Assembly (NCBI GenBank): GCA_030710605.1
Contig: CP092872.1
Location: forward strand, 92,080,127 to 92,144,126
Direction: 5' to 3'
DNA from: Cordylochernes scorpioides
Lineage: Eukaryota > Arthropoda > Arachnida > Pseudoscorpiones > Chernetidae
DNA length: 64,000 bases
Part shown: in pieces, positions 32,180-44,049 of the stretch
How the letters are laid out: the number at the start of each line of letters is the position of its first letter
Position numbering within the stretch: the stretch's first letter is position 1
The notes under the pieces: generated by a model
What the model was told of the DNA's origin: nothing
Databases searched by the model: none
Seen by the model: the letters and a program-made list of their open reading frames with translations, nothing else
Translations under genes and position numbers: made by a program

Positions 32180-33055
32180 ATGGAATTTAATCAGGATCCC
32201 ATAGGCGTAAAGTCGGACGGCCCGACGGAAACAACGGAAAGAAGGCAAGAAGTAAGAGAGAACGAACAGGCAGGGGAAAGGCAGGAAGTGACCGGCCGAG
32301 AGACAACTGCGCCCCTAGCGGACGCCGTCAACCAGCTATCGGCGCTCCTGACCCGAGTAAAAATTTCTGATGGAGCGGAGTCGACAATCTCGCCTTTCGA
32401 TGGCACATACAACGCGACACAGTTTTTCCAAGCATTCGACCGAAAAATGGAAGACGCATCCATGGGAGAACAAGAAAAATTACTCCGCCTGCCAAACTAT
32501 CTGGCGCGACAACCCCTGGAGCTCTTCAGGAAACTTCGGATGGCCGACCGGAGCTACTTCCAGGTGAGGCAAATCCTCCTAGATCTCTATCCTGAGTCAA
32601 ACGAAGCGTCCTTTGCGAAATATTTCGCCATGAAGCTTACTGGGCAAGCCAACCTAGAGACCTACTACCGGGAGAAAACCGCCATGGGATTGCAACTAGG
32701 ACTTCCACAGGAGGTGATCCTCGAGACGCTGACAGAAGGACTGCCATTCAACGACCAGCGCCTAGTCCGCGTAGTACCTCCCGAGAACCTAGGAGAATGG
32801 TTCCGACTGGTACAGCGGATCCACGGCCCCAGTGTACCGACAACACGACTCAGAGAAGAGCAACCACCCACAATGTCGGGTCCGTATCACAGCACACCCC
32901 GACGCCCAGGTGCATGGAATGCACCTCTTCCGCCTAACTGCAAGTTCTGCGGCGCGAGGCACTGGCACAGCGAATGCCGACATCGAGCAGTCCCGAGCCC
33001 CAAGCCAACCAACCCAAGTCAAGACGTCCCAGCCGAGCGGCCCTTTCGAGACTAA
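32180..33055 (+). CDS. Element B Gag
   Basis: 291 codons, ATG 23 bp after the LTR. It has an acidic, polar N terminus (residues 1-65), a Ty3-type capsid region (FDGTYNATQFFQAFDRKME; residues about 72-225) and one C-terminal zinc knuckle, CKFCGARHWHSEC, near residue 257. It would assemble the particle that packs the RNA. The frame is fully open, in keeping with the young LTRs. The downstream frame is in a different phase and overlaps the Gag end, so a ribosomal frameshift would be needed for a Gag-Pol fusion. Confidence 0.9.
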   Translation: MEFNQDPIGVKSDGPTETTERRQEVRENEQAGERQEVTGRETTAPLADAVNQLSALLTRVKISDGAESTISPFDGTYNATQFFQAFDRKMEDASMGEQEKLLRLPNYLARQPLELFRKLRMADRSYFQVRQILLDLYPESNEASFAKYFAMKLTGQANLETYYREKTAMGLQLGLPQEVILETLTEGLPFNDQRLVRVVPPENLGEWFRLVQRIHGPSVPTTRLREEQPPTMSGPYHSTPRRPGAWNAPLPPNCKFCGARHWHSECRHRAVPSPKPTNPSQDVPAERPFRD

Positions 33056-35078
33056 GGTCGGCACCCCCCCTATGGCGTCAAGAATTGACTTTGAACTCTT
33101 ATCTAACCCTACCTACCCCTTTAACCATGTATCTAAACATGTACCAAATGAATGCAAGCACGGGCTAGACCCAAACCTGTCCCAAAGGGCTCGTACAGCA
33201 CACAAAGCTGTCACACATGGAAACCCTTGCCTGCATTCATTGCCAAAACCCCAAATATTTACATGCCACCATTCTAATCTCACACCACGCAACTTTTCAC
33301 TCAACCCAATTACCAGTACTATATGCCCACAACATATAAAGCCACCACGACTTCAACCTACAATTCCAATAATGCCCAAAAAAGCGTCCGTACACCGACA
33401 CAGCTCACCCACTTACCACGCAAATGTACCTCACAACATACACGCACCCATACGTCACCACGCAACAAACACGCACAACCCGCACAACAAACGCAAAACG
33501 CACGCCAAAAGACAACAACAACAAACAAGCGCATGCACAACCGTTAAGAATAATACAATCATCCCGTCTACACAAAACATAGAAAAAATTCACGCCACCA
33601 AACAACCACACAATCGAAAAACATTGCGATCTTTCCTAAAAGCTGTGAACGCCTATAAAGAGTTCATTCCGGACCACGCCCGCTTGCGGACGCCACTTGT
33701 CAACCTTCTAAAAAAGGATGTCATGTGGGTCTGGAGTGACGAATGCCAGAAAGCGTTCACTAACCTGAAAGAAAGCCTTACCACACACCCCACATTATAC
33801 CTTTACCAAGAAGATCTGCCATGCCAGGTACACTGTAACACCTCAACATTCGGCATTGCAGGTATTCTTAAACAAGTCTACCCTGATGGGAAGACATACC
33901 CAGTTCAACATTTCAGCCGCTCTCTGCGTGGTCACGAGCGAAATTATTCAGACTTGGAACTACAATGTCTAGCCATTGTGGAAAGTGTGGATAACTTCCG
34001 CGCCTGTCTAATGGGCAGAAAGTTTACAATACTTTCTGACCATCCTGCATTGCAGTGGTTGAAAGAGATCAAAGCCCCGTCAGGCAGATTGTTTCGATGG
34101 AGGTTAAGACTGTCAAGATACGAATATGAGGTCCGTAGCATAAATGGAGTACAACAATATGAAACGGGCGTTGTAACTCGTATCCCATTTTGTGGCTTTC
34201 TAGATGCGCCATTCATAAAGAGCCAACAGTCTTCTCCACCGGGAAAATCTCGCGTGACTATGGATCACAATAAACTGCGCACCGTCTCCCGAAAAGGAGT
34301 ACTTAAAACTATAGTCCCAAGTTCACTTACAACCAGACTTCTTAAGTCCGTACACACACAACACCACCACCCAAACATCTCCAAGATGACGAGACTCATC
34401 TCGTCACAATATTATTGGCAGAACATGACACAAGACATCGCAAAACAGGTAAAAACCTGCCCCACCTGCCGATTCGCTAGAAGAATCGATGAATACAACC
34501 AACCTTCACGTAAAAATACCGACACAGGCCCCAAAGCAAAACAAAATTCGTACATAAAACACAGCGTACACACAACACAAACAATGCCAAAATTACACCA
34601 CCCACGTCAGAACGATCACACAGCTCAACCTAAATCAATTACCACCGACATATCGCTAATAAAACCATTAACGATCAAACAGGAGAACTGCGAACCTACC
34701 AATCATCTAAATTCTACAATTAATAAGGTTCAGGCAAATATTTCAGAGTCCCCATTTACAAAAATCTGGAGGAACATGGGGCAATACCCTATTTTTCATC
34801 TGATTTTCATCCTTTGTTTGTTAGTTCTACCATACAAATGTATCCCAATTTTATTCCTTAATTATTTATTTATCTATACCATGTCCGCTCATAAAATTTT
34901 CGAACTACAAGAGGCAGTTTTTAATTTTGGACAAGCAGTTTTTCATTGTGGACAAGCAGTTTTTCATTGTGGACAAGCAGTTCTTCATTGTGGACAAAAA
35001 TTTATAAAACTTCTCATAATTTTAGGAACCATCTTTGCAGAAAATCTAAATAAACTCCGAAGAGATAGAAGTAACTGA
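33056..35078 (+). CDS. Element B truncated Pol-like frame (RT thumb, RNase H relic, integrase zinc domain)
   Basis: The open frame extends back to 32832 but only the part after Gag is likely real. It starts with about 190 codons of C/A-rich, His/Thr/Asn-rich sequence with no known domain. Then come the RT connection (FLKAVNAYKEFIPDH) and an RNase H fold. In that RNase H the expected catalytic acids are replaced: HCNTSTFG instead of HTDAS, LELQCLAI instead of LELECLAI, and no ADALSR Asp; only SDHPAL remains. An HHCC integrase zinc domain follows (HHHPNISK ... CPTCRF) without a DDE core. Four copies of AV(F/L)HCGQ and one hydrophobic stretch end the frame. It reads as a catalytically dead relic kept open. 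Confidence 0.75.
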
Positions 35079-36672
35079 AAGATGACCAACCAGTGTCGGA
35101 GAAGTCACACTCCAAAAACAAGATCTGAGCCGCACCAAAAATTAAATAAGCGGAAGGAAGAGAGAATTTTGAGACACCGCGACAGGAAGTGTAATCCGCG
35201 GCGATAAATTCGGCCTATGCAAACAAAGCGGAGCGCCTCGTCCGATCTCCAATTTCATTCCCTCTCTTTTGCCCGACACACCCCACTTCCGTATCTCTAA
35301 TTACAATGAGAAGGTCCCCTATTGAGGTCAACTGGGAACCTCTCTATGCCACCAATTTTGGATTCCAGTTCGAGTCTACATATCGATTTTTACCATCCAA
35401 TTCCACATCCACAAGACAACACATAGAACTCGCTCACACATTTCTTACACAACAGACTTCTAACATTTTTTCACAACACACACAAAGACAAAAAATTACA
35501 CATAAAGGTTATATAGATTTCCATGTCTCCTGTACACATAGCATAAACGCACTTGAGGGGTAGAATCACGTTTTCACCTAAGTGTCGCTACAGATGAGAC
35601 AAAAAATTTATAGTGCATGTAGATACAAAAGGGTTCAAACCAATACACCTTATTTTTCATATTAATCATTTTCATTATTTTCTCTCAATTAAAAATGTAA
35701 ATATTTAATCAATTTATCAATTTATTCAACTTATTATCACTTTTTATCATTAATTATCATTTTTTTTCCAATTAGTTTATATTATCATTTTTATTTATCA
35801 ATTATCATTCTATTTACCACTTAGCTTATATTGCCATAACTCAATTATCAGCGAAAACTCATTGATTTTCGGTTAAACTAAAAACATTAAATCATCCTTT
35901 GTTGTTGAAACCTTTTTATTTTTCATTTTTCTTTTTTTTTCCAAGCACTCAACTTTGATTTCGCTCAACCACTTTTTATTTTTATTTGATTTCAAAATAC
36001 CTTATGAAATTTTATTTTTATTTTTATTTTGATTTCTCAAAAGCCCTAATAAAATTCCCTCGGTTTCCATTCCCAATTTCGAGCTAGAATATGGTTAGGC
36101 ATTTTTCCTTTTTTTTTCTCACCATGCACCAAGCATTCACTTTGATTTCTTCCAACTTTTTATTTTTATTTTTATTTTTGATTTCTCAAAAGACCTTATG
36201 AAATTTCCTCGATTTCTTTTCTCAAAATTCGAGCAAAAATTAGTTAGGCATTTTTCTTTTTTTTCACCATGCAACGAAGCATTTTTTTTTCCAACATGCA
36301 ACCAAGCATTTACTTTGATTTCTTCCAACTTTTCATTTTTATTTTTGATTTCTCAAAAGCCCTAATAGAACTCCCTCGTTATTATCTCCAATTTCGAGTA
36401 GAAATTAGTTAGGCGCATTCTCCTTTCTTTTTAATCCACTATGTACCATAGCATTCATTTTGATTTCTTACAATTAAAAAATTTTTTGATTTCTATTAAT
36501 TATACTCAACCTATATCATCAACACCATTCTATTTTTCTTTTATATCACCAGCAATGCTTGTATATAGCCTCTCAATACCCACAACTAATTTTCCCACAA
36601 AATTATTTTTTCCTTTACAGAATTCTCTCAGGCTAACCCCTTCTTGAATTCTTCACATGTAGGGGGCGCATC
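35079..36672. other. Element B 3' non-coding region with ~120-bp repeats
   Basis: AT-rich region. From about 35935 to 36430 several copies of CACCATGCA(A/C)CAAGCATT, TTTGATTTCTTCCAACTTTT and GATTTCTCAAAAGCCCTA recur at roughly 115-130 bp spacing. A purine tract, GTAGGGGGCG, lies just before the 3' LTR. Confidence 0.75.
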
Positions 36673-37500
36673 TGTCATAATTTGTATATAATTATATGCA
36701 CCCCCGACCCACTATGCATGTACAATGTATGATTTTCAAAGATTTAATAAAGAATGAGGTAACTGGAGGAAAGGAAGTGGCAACAAGACATAGGAAGCAG
36801 GCTAAAAGCGGGCACCAGTATAAATAACTTGTACAGTCAATACTTCCGGACAAGACAGGACGTATCTGGTGACCAGAAGTTATAAAAGTTTGAGAGACGC
36901 CCAATTTCCGGAACAAGACCGGACGTATTTGACAACCACGGAAGTAAATAGAGTCGAACTAACACTCGATACTTCCTATCAGGCCGGGCATATCTTTCAC
37001 CAAAGAAAGTCGCCGGTCCAATTAGAAAGATCCACTAAGTAGGTCAACCAATAGGAAAACGGGCACGTCCCAGCCTTCGACCAATGGGAAGGAAGACGAC
37101 TCGTGGTGTTAAATCGAGAAGTAAGAACAGTCAGTTACGCTTTGGCTCCCAAGTAGGTGACATCGGCTCTGGACCTCTCCCCCTCTGCTCATCCCGTAGC
37201 TAAGTTCAATCACCGCCATGTGATCAGATAATTAACAATCCAAATCGCTCCGCTCTTCTCAAGCTTTCTTTCCTCCAACCCAGTTGCCTTTTATTTTCAA
37301 ACCCCATCACGTGTCCTGATTATTCCTAACTGTGTGCTTCACTTGCCACTCAACGACTGCGTTTCAACCAATCCTCACCATTCAAATCGAACAACAAGAA
37401 ATTCCGCAACGATATTGTCACAGAACGGTTAAGTCGACAGGATTCTACAACAGTGTAATACATCAAACATTGCGGTGTAGTAACTTTGGATCATATTACA
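36673..37500 (+). repeat. Element B 3' LTR
   Basis: 828 bp, TGTCATAATT to ATATTACA, near-identical to the 5' LTR. It follows the purine tract and is followed by TATATACATA. Confidence 0.9.
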
Positions 37501-37735
37501 TATATACATATATTTTAACTTTGAAAAATTTGAATCTCTATTATCTCTGATTAACTATTCTTTTAGCTCATCACCAAACCTTATCGTATTTTCAAAGGTT
37601 TTGCTAAGAGATTTTTATTGAAATGATATTATTAATGGGATAACCTTTAAATAGAAACATGTAAATACTCCTCATATATTTAATATTTTAAATAATTTAC
37701 ACACACATATAACATATAAAAGGTATAAAAAATAT

Positions 37736-37820
37736 ATTTTGCGCATAAAGGTTGTCGTTCAGCTAACTGAAATATTGGCAAATAAATATTTTATTCAATC
37801 CAATATTTTCCTTTTAATTA
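37736..37820 (+). ncRNA. Penelope-like repeat unit
   Basis: GCATAAAGG, TTGTC, loop, AGCTAACTGAAATATTGG and, about 45 bases on, TCCAATATTTTCC. Same family as 12005-12085, more diverged. Confidence 0.4.
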
Positions 37821-37835
37821 TCTAAAGATATTAAG

Positions 37836-37994
37836 TATGTTCAAATCAATAGGCTTGAGGGATAAGTCTCTTTTAAATACATTTATTTCAAGCTTTCGGG
37901 CTCAACCGCCCTTCGACAGGGCGGTTGAGCCCGAAAGCTTGAAATAAATGTATTTAAAAGAGACTTATCCCTCAAGCCTATTGATTTGAACATA
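37836..37994. repeat. Perfect palindrome, 77-bp arms, 5-nt loop
   Basis: Arms 37836-37912 and 37918-37994 match base for base by my reading. The centre holds AGGGCGGTTGAGCCCGAAAG on the plus strand, the stem-loop plus GAAAG of the hammerhead-like families (compare 51608-51640 and 21510). This could extrude as a cruciform, or mark a fresh head-to-head insertion. Confidence 0.85.
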
Positions 37995-38421
37995 ATATTA
38001 TGGGATTACCTATTAATAGATATTAAGTATATTTTAACATATATATAGACCACACAAAAGAGATATCTCCCGTTAAAAATGCATTAGACAATGGAATTAT
38101 TGTTCATCCATCCCCCTTCCTTCAGTACGGAACGCAATGATGATGATAAAAAATAAGCCATAACACCAGTTTTGGCAAATTCAGACAAAAGCTAACAACC
38201 TGTATACCGTAGTTTCTGGTTATTAACTTCATCAGTACACGGGTGGCTTAGATTTCCTAACATCCAACAAGAGGAGTTATGGAGTCGGTCGAATTTAACA
38301 AAATTGTGTTTGAGCTGATGAAGTAGCAGAGGCCAAGACCCAAATATATTGCTACGGGAAAAATTAGGAAAGACAAACTTCAAGATGACACGGCAATTTA
38401 TTTCAAGCAAAAACAAACTAT

Positions 38422-38523
38422 AAATACTAGAGAATAAAACGTAAGGAGAAAAGATTTTTTTAATAATCAACTATTGATTATTAAAAAAATCTTTTCTCCT
38501 TACGTTTTATTCTCTAGTATTTA
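38422..38523. repeat. Near-perfect palindrome, about 48-bp arms
   Basis: AAATACTAGAGAATAAAACG and onward pairs with the right arm ending CTCTAGTATTT, with a very short loop near 38472. A relative of its left flank is at 46345-46420 in opposite orientation. Confidence 0.8.
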
Positions 38524-38669
38524 AAATCCACGGAGAAAGTTTCCATGTTAATTTAAAAACAAACTATGAAATGATAAACAAAAGATAAACAATGAGGGAA
38601 ATTTACAGAGTAGCACAATATAATCATTAAAAAATGATACTCTGTTAATAAAATAATAAATACCCTGTT

Positions 38670-39130
38670 ACAATATACAACAACAAAAGCCTTTATTGAG
38701 GACCTCTCGTCCTATAAAGGATTCGCCAGTTTACAGAGTAATTGAAGAGAAGAGAACTAAGAATACAGAGATATATGTAGTAGGTATAGTATAGTATTTT
38801 CTACACTGTGACTATATACACCAGCAGCAACAAGCCTTTTACTGGAATCTACATTCCTATAACATATTGTAATCTAGCTTTGAAATTGGCCTCTGCAACA
38901 TTTCCAGTTTAAACAACTTTTTGGAATTTTCAACCGATTTCATAATTACTCTCGTTGGAGATATCAAGAAATCAAAGACATCCCTGTACTGATTATGGCT
39001 AAAACCATGAAATACAGGTTGAATTTTGTCTGAATTTTCCAAAACTGTTGTGGCTCATTCTTCATTCACCACCTTCACGATTTGTACTTGGTTAATGACA
39101 ATATTTTTGGACAAATAAAATATTTTATTG
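38670..39130. other. Repeat fragments incl. degenerate hammerhead-like core
   Basis: An ACAACAACAAAAGCC piece at about 38678 and a decayed CTGATTATGGC...AAACCATG core near 38989-39008 of the 19856 family. No gene. Confidence 0.4.
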
Positions 39131-39630
39131 ACATCTTGTCAATACATGCAAAGTACACAGTCTGTACTATTTAAAAATATATAATATGGATTATATACAC
39201 TATGTATAATGAATATGGCGCCTCTGCCAGCGCTTCAGAGTTTGGTGGACTTGGTTGATTAACAAAATTCATTGTTCCAATGCATATTTAAAGGTAGAAT
39301 TGCTACTTTTTGTTTGTTGAATTATGTAACATTAGTAAGGAGGTATTGGGACTTTAAACCTAATGTACGCTTAAACATATAATAAAAGCAATATTAGATA
39401 AAAACAAAATCAAAGTATAATTATAATAAAAAATACAATATTATATATATAATAACATAGAGATGAAATTCATAATTAAAAAAAAATAATAAAAATAAAT
39501 AAATCGTTTAGTTGATTTTTTCCCCGATAGATGGAGTTGAACAATCAACAAAATATAGATGTATGATCAGAAAATTCATTTCCATATTTATGAAACTTAT
39601 TTTCATTTAAATTTATCATCAAAATATAAC

Positions 39631-39934
39631 GGGGGTCAGTGGAAGGATGGTCTAAACCGTTGGTTTTCGACCGCTACGACCCGGTTTCGATTCCCGTATT
39701 GGGCACTGATTTAAAAAAAAATGCTCCTATGGCTCCCGATTCTTGCAAAAGTCCAACCCCACCAGCGAGTGCAAGCAACCAAATGAGGCTCTGGCACATT
39801 TGTAAGTGCAAAGTCGAACTGCTTTTCACATGTGTAGACATGTGGTGCACTTACAGTAAAAGCAATCGTCTACTTTTACCCACTATGATTATCATGGCCT
39901 GTACGACGTGTACTAAGGATAAGCAAAAAAAATT
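39631..39934 (+). mobile_element. tRNA-Glu-type SINE, copy 1, with 10-bp target duplication
   Basis: The head GGGGGTCAGTGGAAGGATGG ... TTGGTTTTCGACC ... CGGTTTCGATTCCCG follows tRNA-Glu(UUC) with a recognisable B box. A 230-bp body follows, containing CCAACCCCACCAGCGAGTGC and CACATGTGTAGACATGTGG, then an A-rich tail. AAAATATAAC repeats exactly at 39621-39630 and 39935-39944. A 119-codon frame across it is incidental. Confidence 0.85.
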
Positions 39935-40080
39935 AAAATATAACAAAATTATTTATTTTCGCACCTTACTGTACCAAGACCATGTTAGAGAATTCTAAAA
40001 GAGACAAAGAGGGATCTATCCACTACAGTAGTTACAGTCTGTGGAACTCCCAGTTTACAGAAAATATTGTTCAAGCCATA

Positions 40081-41155
40081 TCCTTACACTCATGGATAAA
40101 ACCTAAGGAAGTTTTATGATTTCACGTCGCCGGTCGTATATATTTTTTTTAAGAAGACAGAGGCAATTTTGTTCATACTAACTTATCTCGCTTGTCTTCA
40201 ATAAAGTTCATTGTTTATCAAATATCTTTCAGAGTTATTGTCTGAATCCCGATAAAAGGAACAACTACTATCATAAGTTCTGTCCATGAGTGTATATACA
40301 CTTGGTTACCTCGTGTGTCTTCAATAAAGGTCACTGTAATATATTTCAGAGTTATAGTCTGAATCCCGATATACGTGCTGAAAGGTGCAACTAACATGAG
40401 TTCTGTCCATGAGGGTATACACACTTGGTTATCTCGTGTGGTCTTCAATAAAGGTCACTGTAATATCTTTCAGAGTTATTGTCTGAATCCCGATATACAT
40501 GCTGAAAGGTGCAACTAACATAAGTTCTGTTCATGAGGGTATACACACTTGGTTATCTCGTGTGTCTTCAATAAAGGTTACTGTAATATCTTTCAGAGTT
40601 ATTGTCTAAATCCCGATATACATGCTGAAAGGTGCAACTAACATAAGTTCTGTCCATGAGTGTATATACACTTGGTTACCTCGTGTGTCTTCAATAAAGG
40701 TCACTGTAATATCTTTCAGAGTTATAGTCTGAATCCCGATATACGTGCTGAAAGGTGCAACTAACATGAGTTCTGTCCATGAGGGTATACACACTTGGTT
40801 ACCTCGTGTGTCTTCAATAAAGGTCACTGTAATATATTTCAGAGTTATAGTCTGAATCCCGATATACATGCTGAAAGGTGCAACTAACATGAGTTCTGTC
40901 CATGAGGGTATACACACTTGGTTATCTCATATGTCTTCAATAAGGGTCACTGTAATATCTTCCAGAGTTATTGTCTGAATCCCGATATACGTGCTGAAAC
41001 GTACAACTTTCTTAAGTTTTGTCCATGAGGGTATACACACTTGGATATCTCGTGTGTCTTCAATAAAGGTCACTGTAATATCTTTAAGAGTTATTGTCTC
41101 AATCCCGATATACATGGTAAAAGGTACAACTTCCTTAAGTTTTGTCTATGAATTT
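40081..41155. repeat. ~123-bp tandem array made of Tc1/mariner-like ends
   Basis: About eight units, each holding CACTTGGTTATCTCGTGTG, TCTTCAATAAAGGTCACTG, TTATTGTCTGAATCCCGATA and GTTCTGTCCATGAG. TGTCCATGAG recurs at about 123-bp steps. The unit equals the terminal sequence at 10760-10882 and 27545-27665. The array starts with ACTCATGGATAAAACCTAAG in the opposite orientation at 40087. Confidence 0.9.
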
Positions 41156-41249
41156 AAATTTTGTAACGTCATCTCTTTGACTCTCTTAGCCATGAGAAAG
41201 ATGCGGTTGCTGTAGTTAATCTGAAATCCTGTTCTTTGTAAATCTTTAT

Positions 41250-43170
41250 TTTGACTTTTTGATCTTATTGTTGTAAAAGGTTGTTGGAATAGAATCGAAT
41301 TATTTTTAAACAATTTATCAAAATAGTAGCAAATATATTATTCCATTTTTTATAATTATAAATTTAATTTATAAAAAAAAATTCCTGAAAGAAATTTTGG
41401 CAATAATATTCTCAAAATTGGATTGTAGAAAAAAAGAAAAGATTTTTATTCTTTTTTCAAATAGATTTGAAATCGGAAAGGTTTCTTGCCTTCGAAATTT
41501 GAAACCTCTATTGTAATTAGATTTGATCTTTTTCAAGTGAAAAAGTTTTAAATTTCCAGTTTAATTTGAAAGTAATTGATTTCAAAGACTCCATAAAAAT
41601 GTTTCAATGTGTGTGGAATAAAATATGGAAATTGTTGCAATATATTCGGCACAATATATATAAATTGTTACATATATTTATATATATAATGGGTTCGACA
41701 TTTTTGCATACTTACGTATATTTTATATGCGTAACAATTTGTATATAATAGTTTTTACACGAATGGCAACCATTATATTTTTATTATTTTTAAATTATAT
41801 ATATTTTTTAAATATATAATTTAAAAAACGGTTTAATTAATATAATTGTATATTATTTCTTCTCATATAATTAATTCTTTTTCATTTTCTATTTTATTAT
41901 ATTTTATATGCCATAAGTATATTCTCAAATTATTCGTATAATTACATAAAATATATTTTGATATAAAACATTAAATTTATAAAATAAAAAAGCTAAGCAT
42001 TATAATTTATGTTTCATTTAAAAATATAGAAAGTAAAAACATTTCAGAATGTTTAAAAAAAGTATTCTTTTTATGTGTTGCATGTAAAGCAATTTAATTT
42101 CGAAATTTATCTTGTAACAAAAAATGGCGTCGTCAAGAAAAATGAAATGAGCTAATTTTGCCACTGGAAAAAAAAATCTTCTGCTCGTAATTGTGGAATT
42201 ATGCAATTGAGTTTCGACGGATTAATTAGGACATGTTTCTGCAGCTGCAATTAAAATAACGAGCCGCCATAATTAGTAGCCAAAAGACACCTCATAAAAC
42301 CAAACGATACCCCGAAATTCATGGTAATTATTGTTGACTTTAACCTTTTGACATACAAAAAAATACCATTTCAAGTGGGGAAATATCAATTTAAATATAA
42401 ATATTTTTTTTATAAAACGTTTTATGGATTTATAAAATAATTTTATCAATAATATTTCAACGGCAATATTTTTGAAAATATTGAAATCAGCAATATTTCA
42501 TGGTTTCTTTCATTGCACGTGTGAAATGTGTATTTTTAAGTTTTCGGAGAAAATCAAAGTGTATTTTTTAAAATATTGTATTATGTATATAACAATAATA
42601 TATGTATACCCCTTTAATATGCAACTCATTTATATTTACTATAGAGTGATTGGCTCTTCTCAATATTTTTCTATATCGTTTGGTATCTATATATCACCAA
42701 CTACCATATTTTCTATATATTAAAGATAGATAAAAAACACATAAAAATATTTTTAAAAAGTATATATTAAAAAGATTCTATCAATAAATAACGTTAATTT
42801 TCAAAATATATTTTATATATATATGTTATGAATAATTTGTTGTTAGATAAAGGATCGATAAGATAAAGAGTTGAAGGTGCAGTCGTTATAAAAAAAGATA
42901 ATTTTTTACCATCAAGTAGCTTTTATTTTCAATTACTTGAGGAAAAAATTACACATTAGTTATTTTCACATTATATAGAATTTATAAAGTTAATCCTATA
43001 TTAGTGATTCAAAAGAATAGATATGTTAACTACGCATATTTACAACAAAATTGAAAGTCATTCTAAAAACGATGATAATCAAAAGTAGAAATATCAATGA
43101 ATAAAAATAAAATATATATTTTTTAAATATAGAAATATTTGAGTTTTTATATTATATAATATATATATTA
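41250..43170. other. AT-rich DNA, no gene seen
   Basis: No long frame with a recognisable domain; the 60-83-codon frames here look random in composition. Nothing else noted. Confidence 0.5.
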
Positions 43171-43172
43171 TA

Positions 43173-43330
43173 ATGCATTAGCGCGCCATCTGCTATGAAA
43201 ATTCGAAACTATTATAGACGTGTATGATTCTTTTAAAAATTAAACAATTTACATAGTAAGGGCAGTAGAAATTGTTTAAATTTTAAAAGAACCATACCCG
43301 TCTATAATAGTTTAGAATTTTCATATATAT
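43173..43330. repeat. Inverted pair of the 'GCGCGCCATCTG' family
   Basis: GAAAATTCGAAACTATTATAG on the left pairs with CTATAATAGTTTAGAATTTTC on the right; the centre holds CATAGTAAGGGCAGTAG. Related to 2615-2819. Confidence 0.7.
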
Positions 43331-43599
43331 ATGAAACGTTACTATGATTATCTTTACACGCCAATATGCAGATGATATTGTTTTGCGTAAAGGAAGAGAG
43401 AAGATTTAATCGTCTGACTCAATTTATTTCAATCACGCGCCTTTTTATATAGTTACAAATATTTACATAATTCCTAACAGCGTAAAATTTACATCTACTA
43501 ATAATTTATAAGCAGAATGTGACATATATATATTATTTATATATATGAAGCATAACACGGAATAAAAAAGAAAATGATAAGGTGTAGATATTAAAAACA

Positions 43600-43800
43600 A
43601 GAAGCCTCTAGGGCCAATATTGGTCTTACAGGTACAGCCTGTACTACGCTGACGAGGGCCAACAGCCCGAAAACTCGTACGTGTTTGGCTTTTCTTGATT
43701 TATCAAGAACAAGGGTTGGCCAAATATCATATAACAAGCTAAATTAACTTTTAAAAGATTATTTTTCCACTAGATGGCGCTTTGCCACGAATATTCAACG
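43600..43800 (+). repeat. Hammerhead-like repeat unit
   Basis: Runs from GGTACAGCCTGTACTACG through the core at 43649, a CTTGATTTATCAAG hairpin and GGTTGGCCAAATATCA to ACTAGATGGCGCTTTGCC. Same layout as the 63.2 kb copy. Confidence 0.6.
43649..43672 (+). ncRNA. Hammerhead-like core with perfect stem II
   Basis: CTGACGA, GGGC, loop CAACA, GCCC, GAAA, all consensus. ACAGG/CCTGT at 43628-43642 makes a hairpin just upstream, where stem I would be, though it does not abut the CTGACGA. A second, eroded copy (GGGCTAACAGCC, GAAACGCG) is at 43930-43950. Confidence 0.55.
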
Positions 43801-44049
43801 TATTTTTGTATGATTCTTCTTTAGAATTGTATCTCCTGATAATAATATAAGAATAATTTTAAAAATTTATTTAACATTCAAATAAATGAAATTACTAATT
43901 AGATATATGGAATCATACCATATATAAGAGGGCTAACAGCCTGAAACGCGTACATGGTTGGTTTTATTTATAAAGAGAATAGATTGGCCAAATTATCATG
44001 GAAAAAGCCTATATCAACGTTTAATTGAATTTTATTCCACTAGATTGCG

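Larger units (their letters stand above)
31330..37500 (+). mobile_element. Ty3/gypsy element B, young, lacking RT palm and integrase core
   Basis: Two 828-bp LTRs bound a 4.5-kb interior that reads gag, an odd C/A-rich open region, an RT-thumb/RNase H remnant, an integrase zinc domain and a long AT-rich 3' region. The LTRs differ at only three positions that I see, so insertion is recent. TATA (or ATATA) flanks both ends. No protease, YxDD motif or DDE core was found. It must rely on proteins from a relative. Confidence 0.9.

Noticed and set aside
34780-35078. Env-like protein at the end of element B
   Set aside because: A single hydrophobic stretch and a short AVFHCGQ repeat; no signal peptide, cleavage site or separate frame.
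36441-36647. 68-codon frame before the 3' LTR of element B
   Set aside because: Low-complexity, AT-rich and without any domain; within the non-coding 3' region.
39639-39998. 119-codon frame
   Set aside because: Lies across a tRNA-derived SINE and its flank.
40081-41155. CRISPR-like regular array
   Set aside because: Units are contiguous and near-identical with no unique spacers, and the DNA is eukaryotic.
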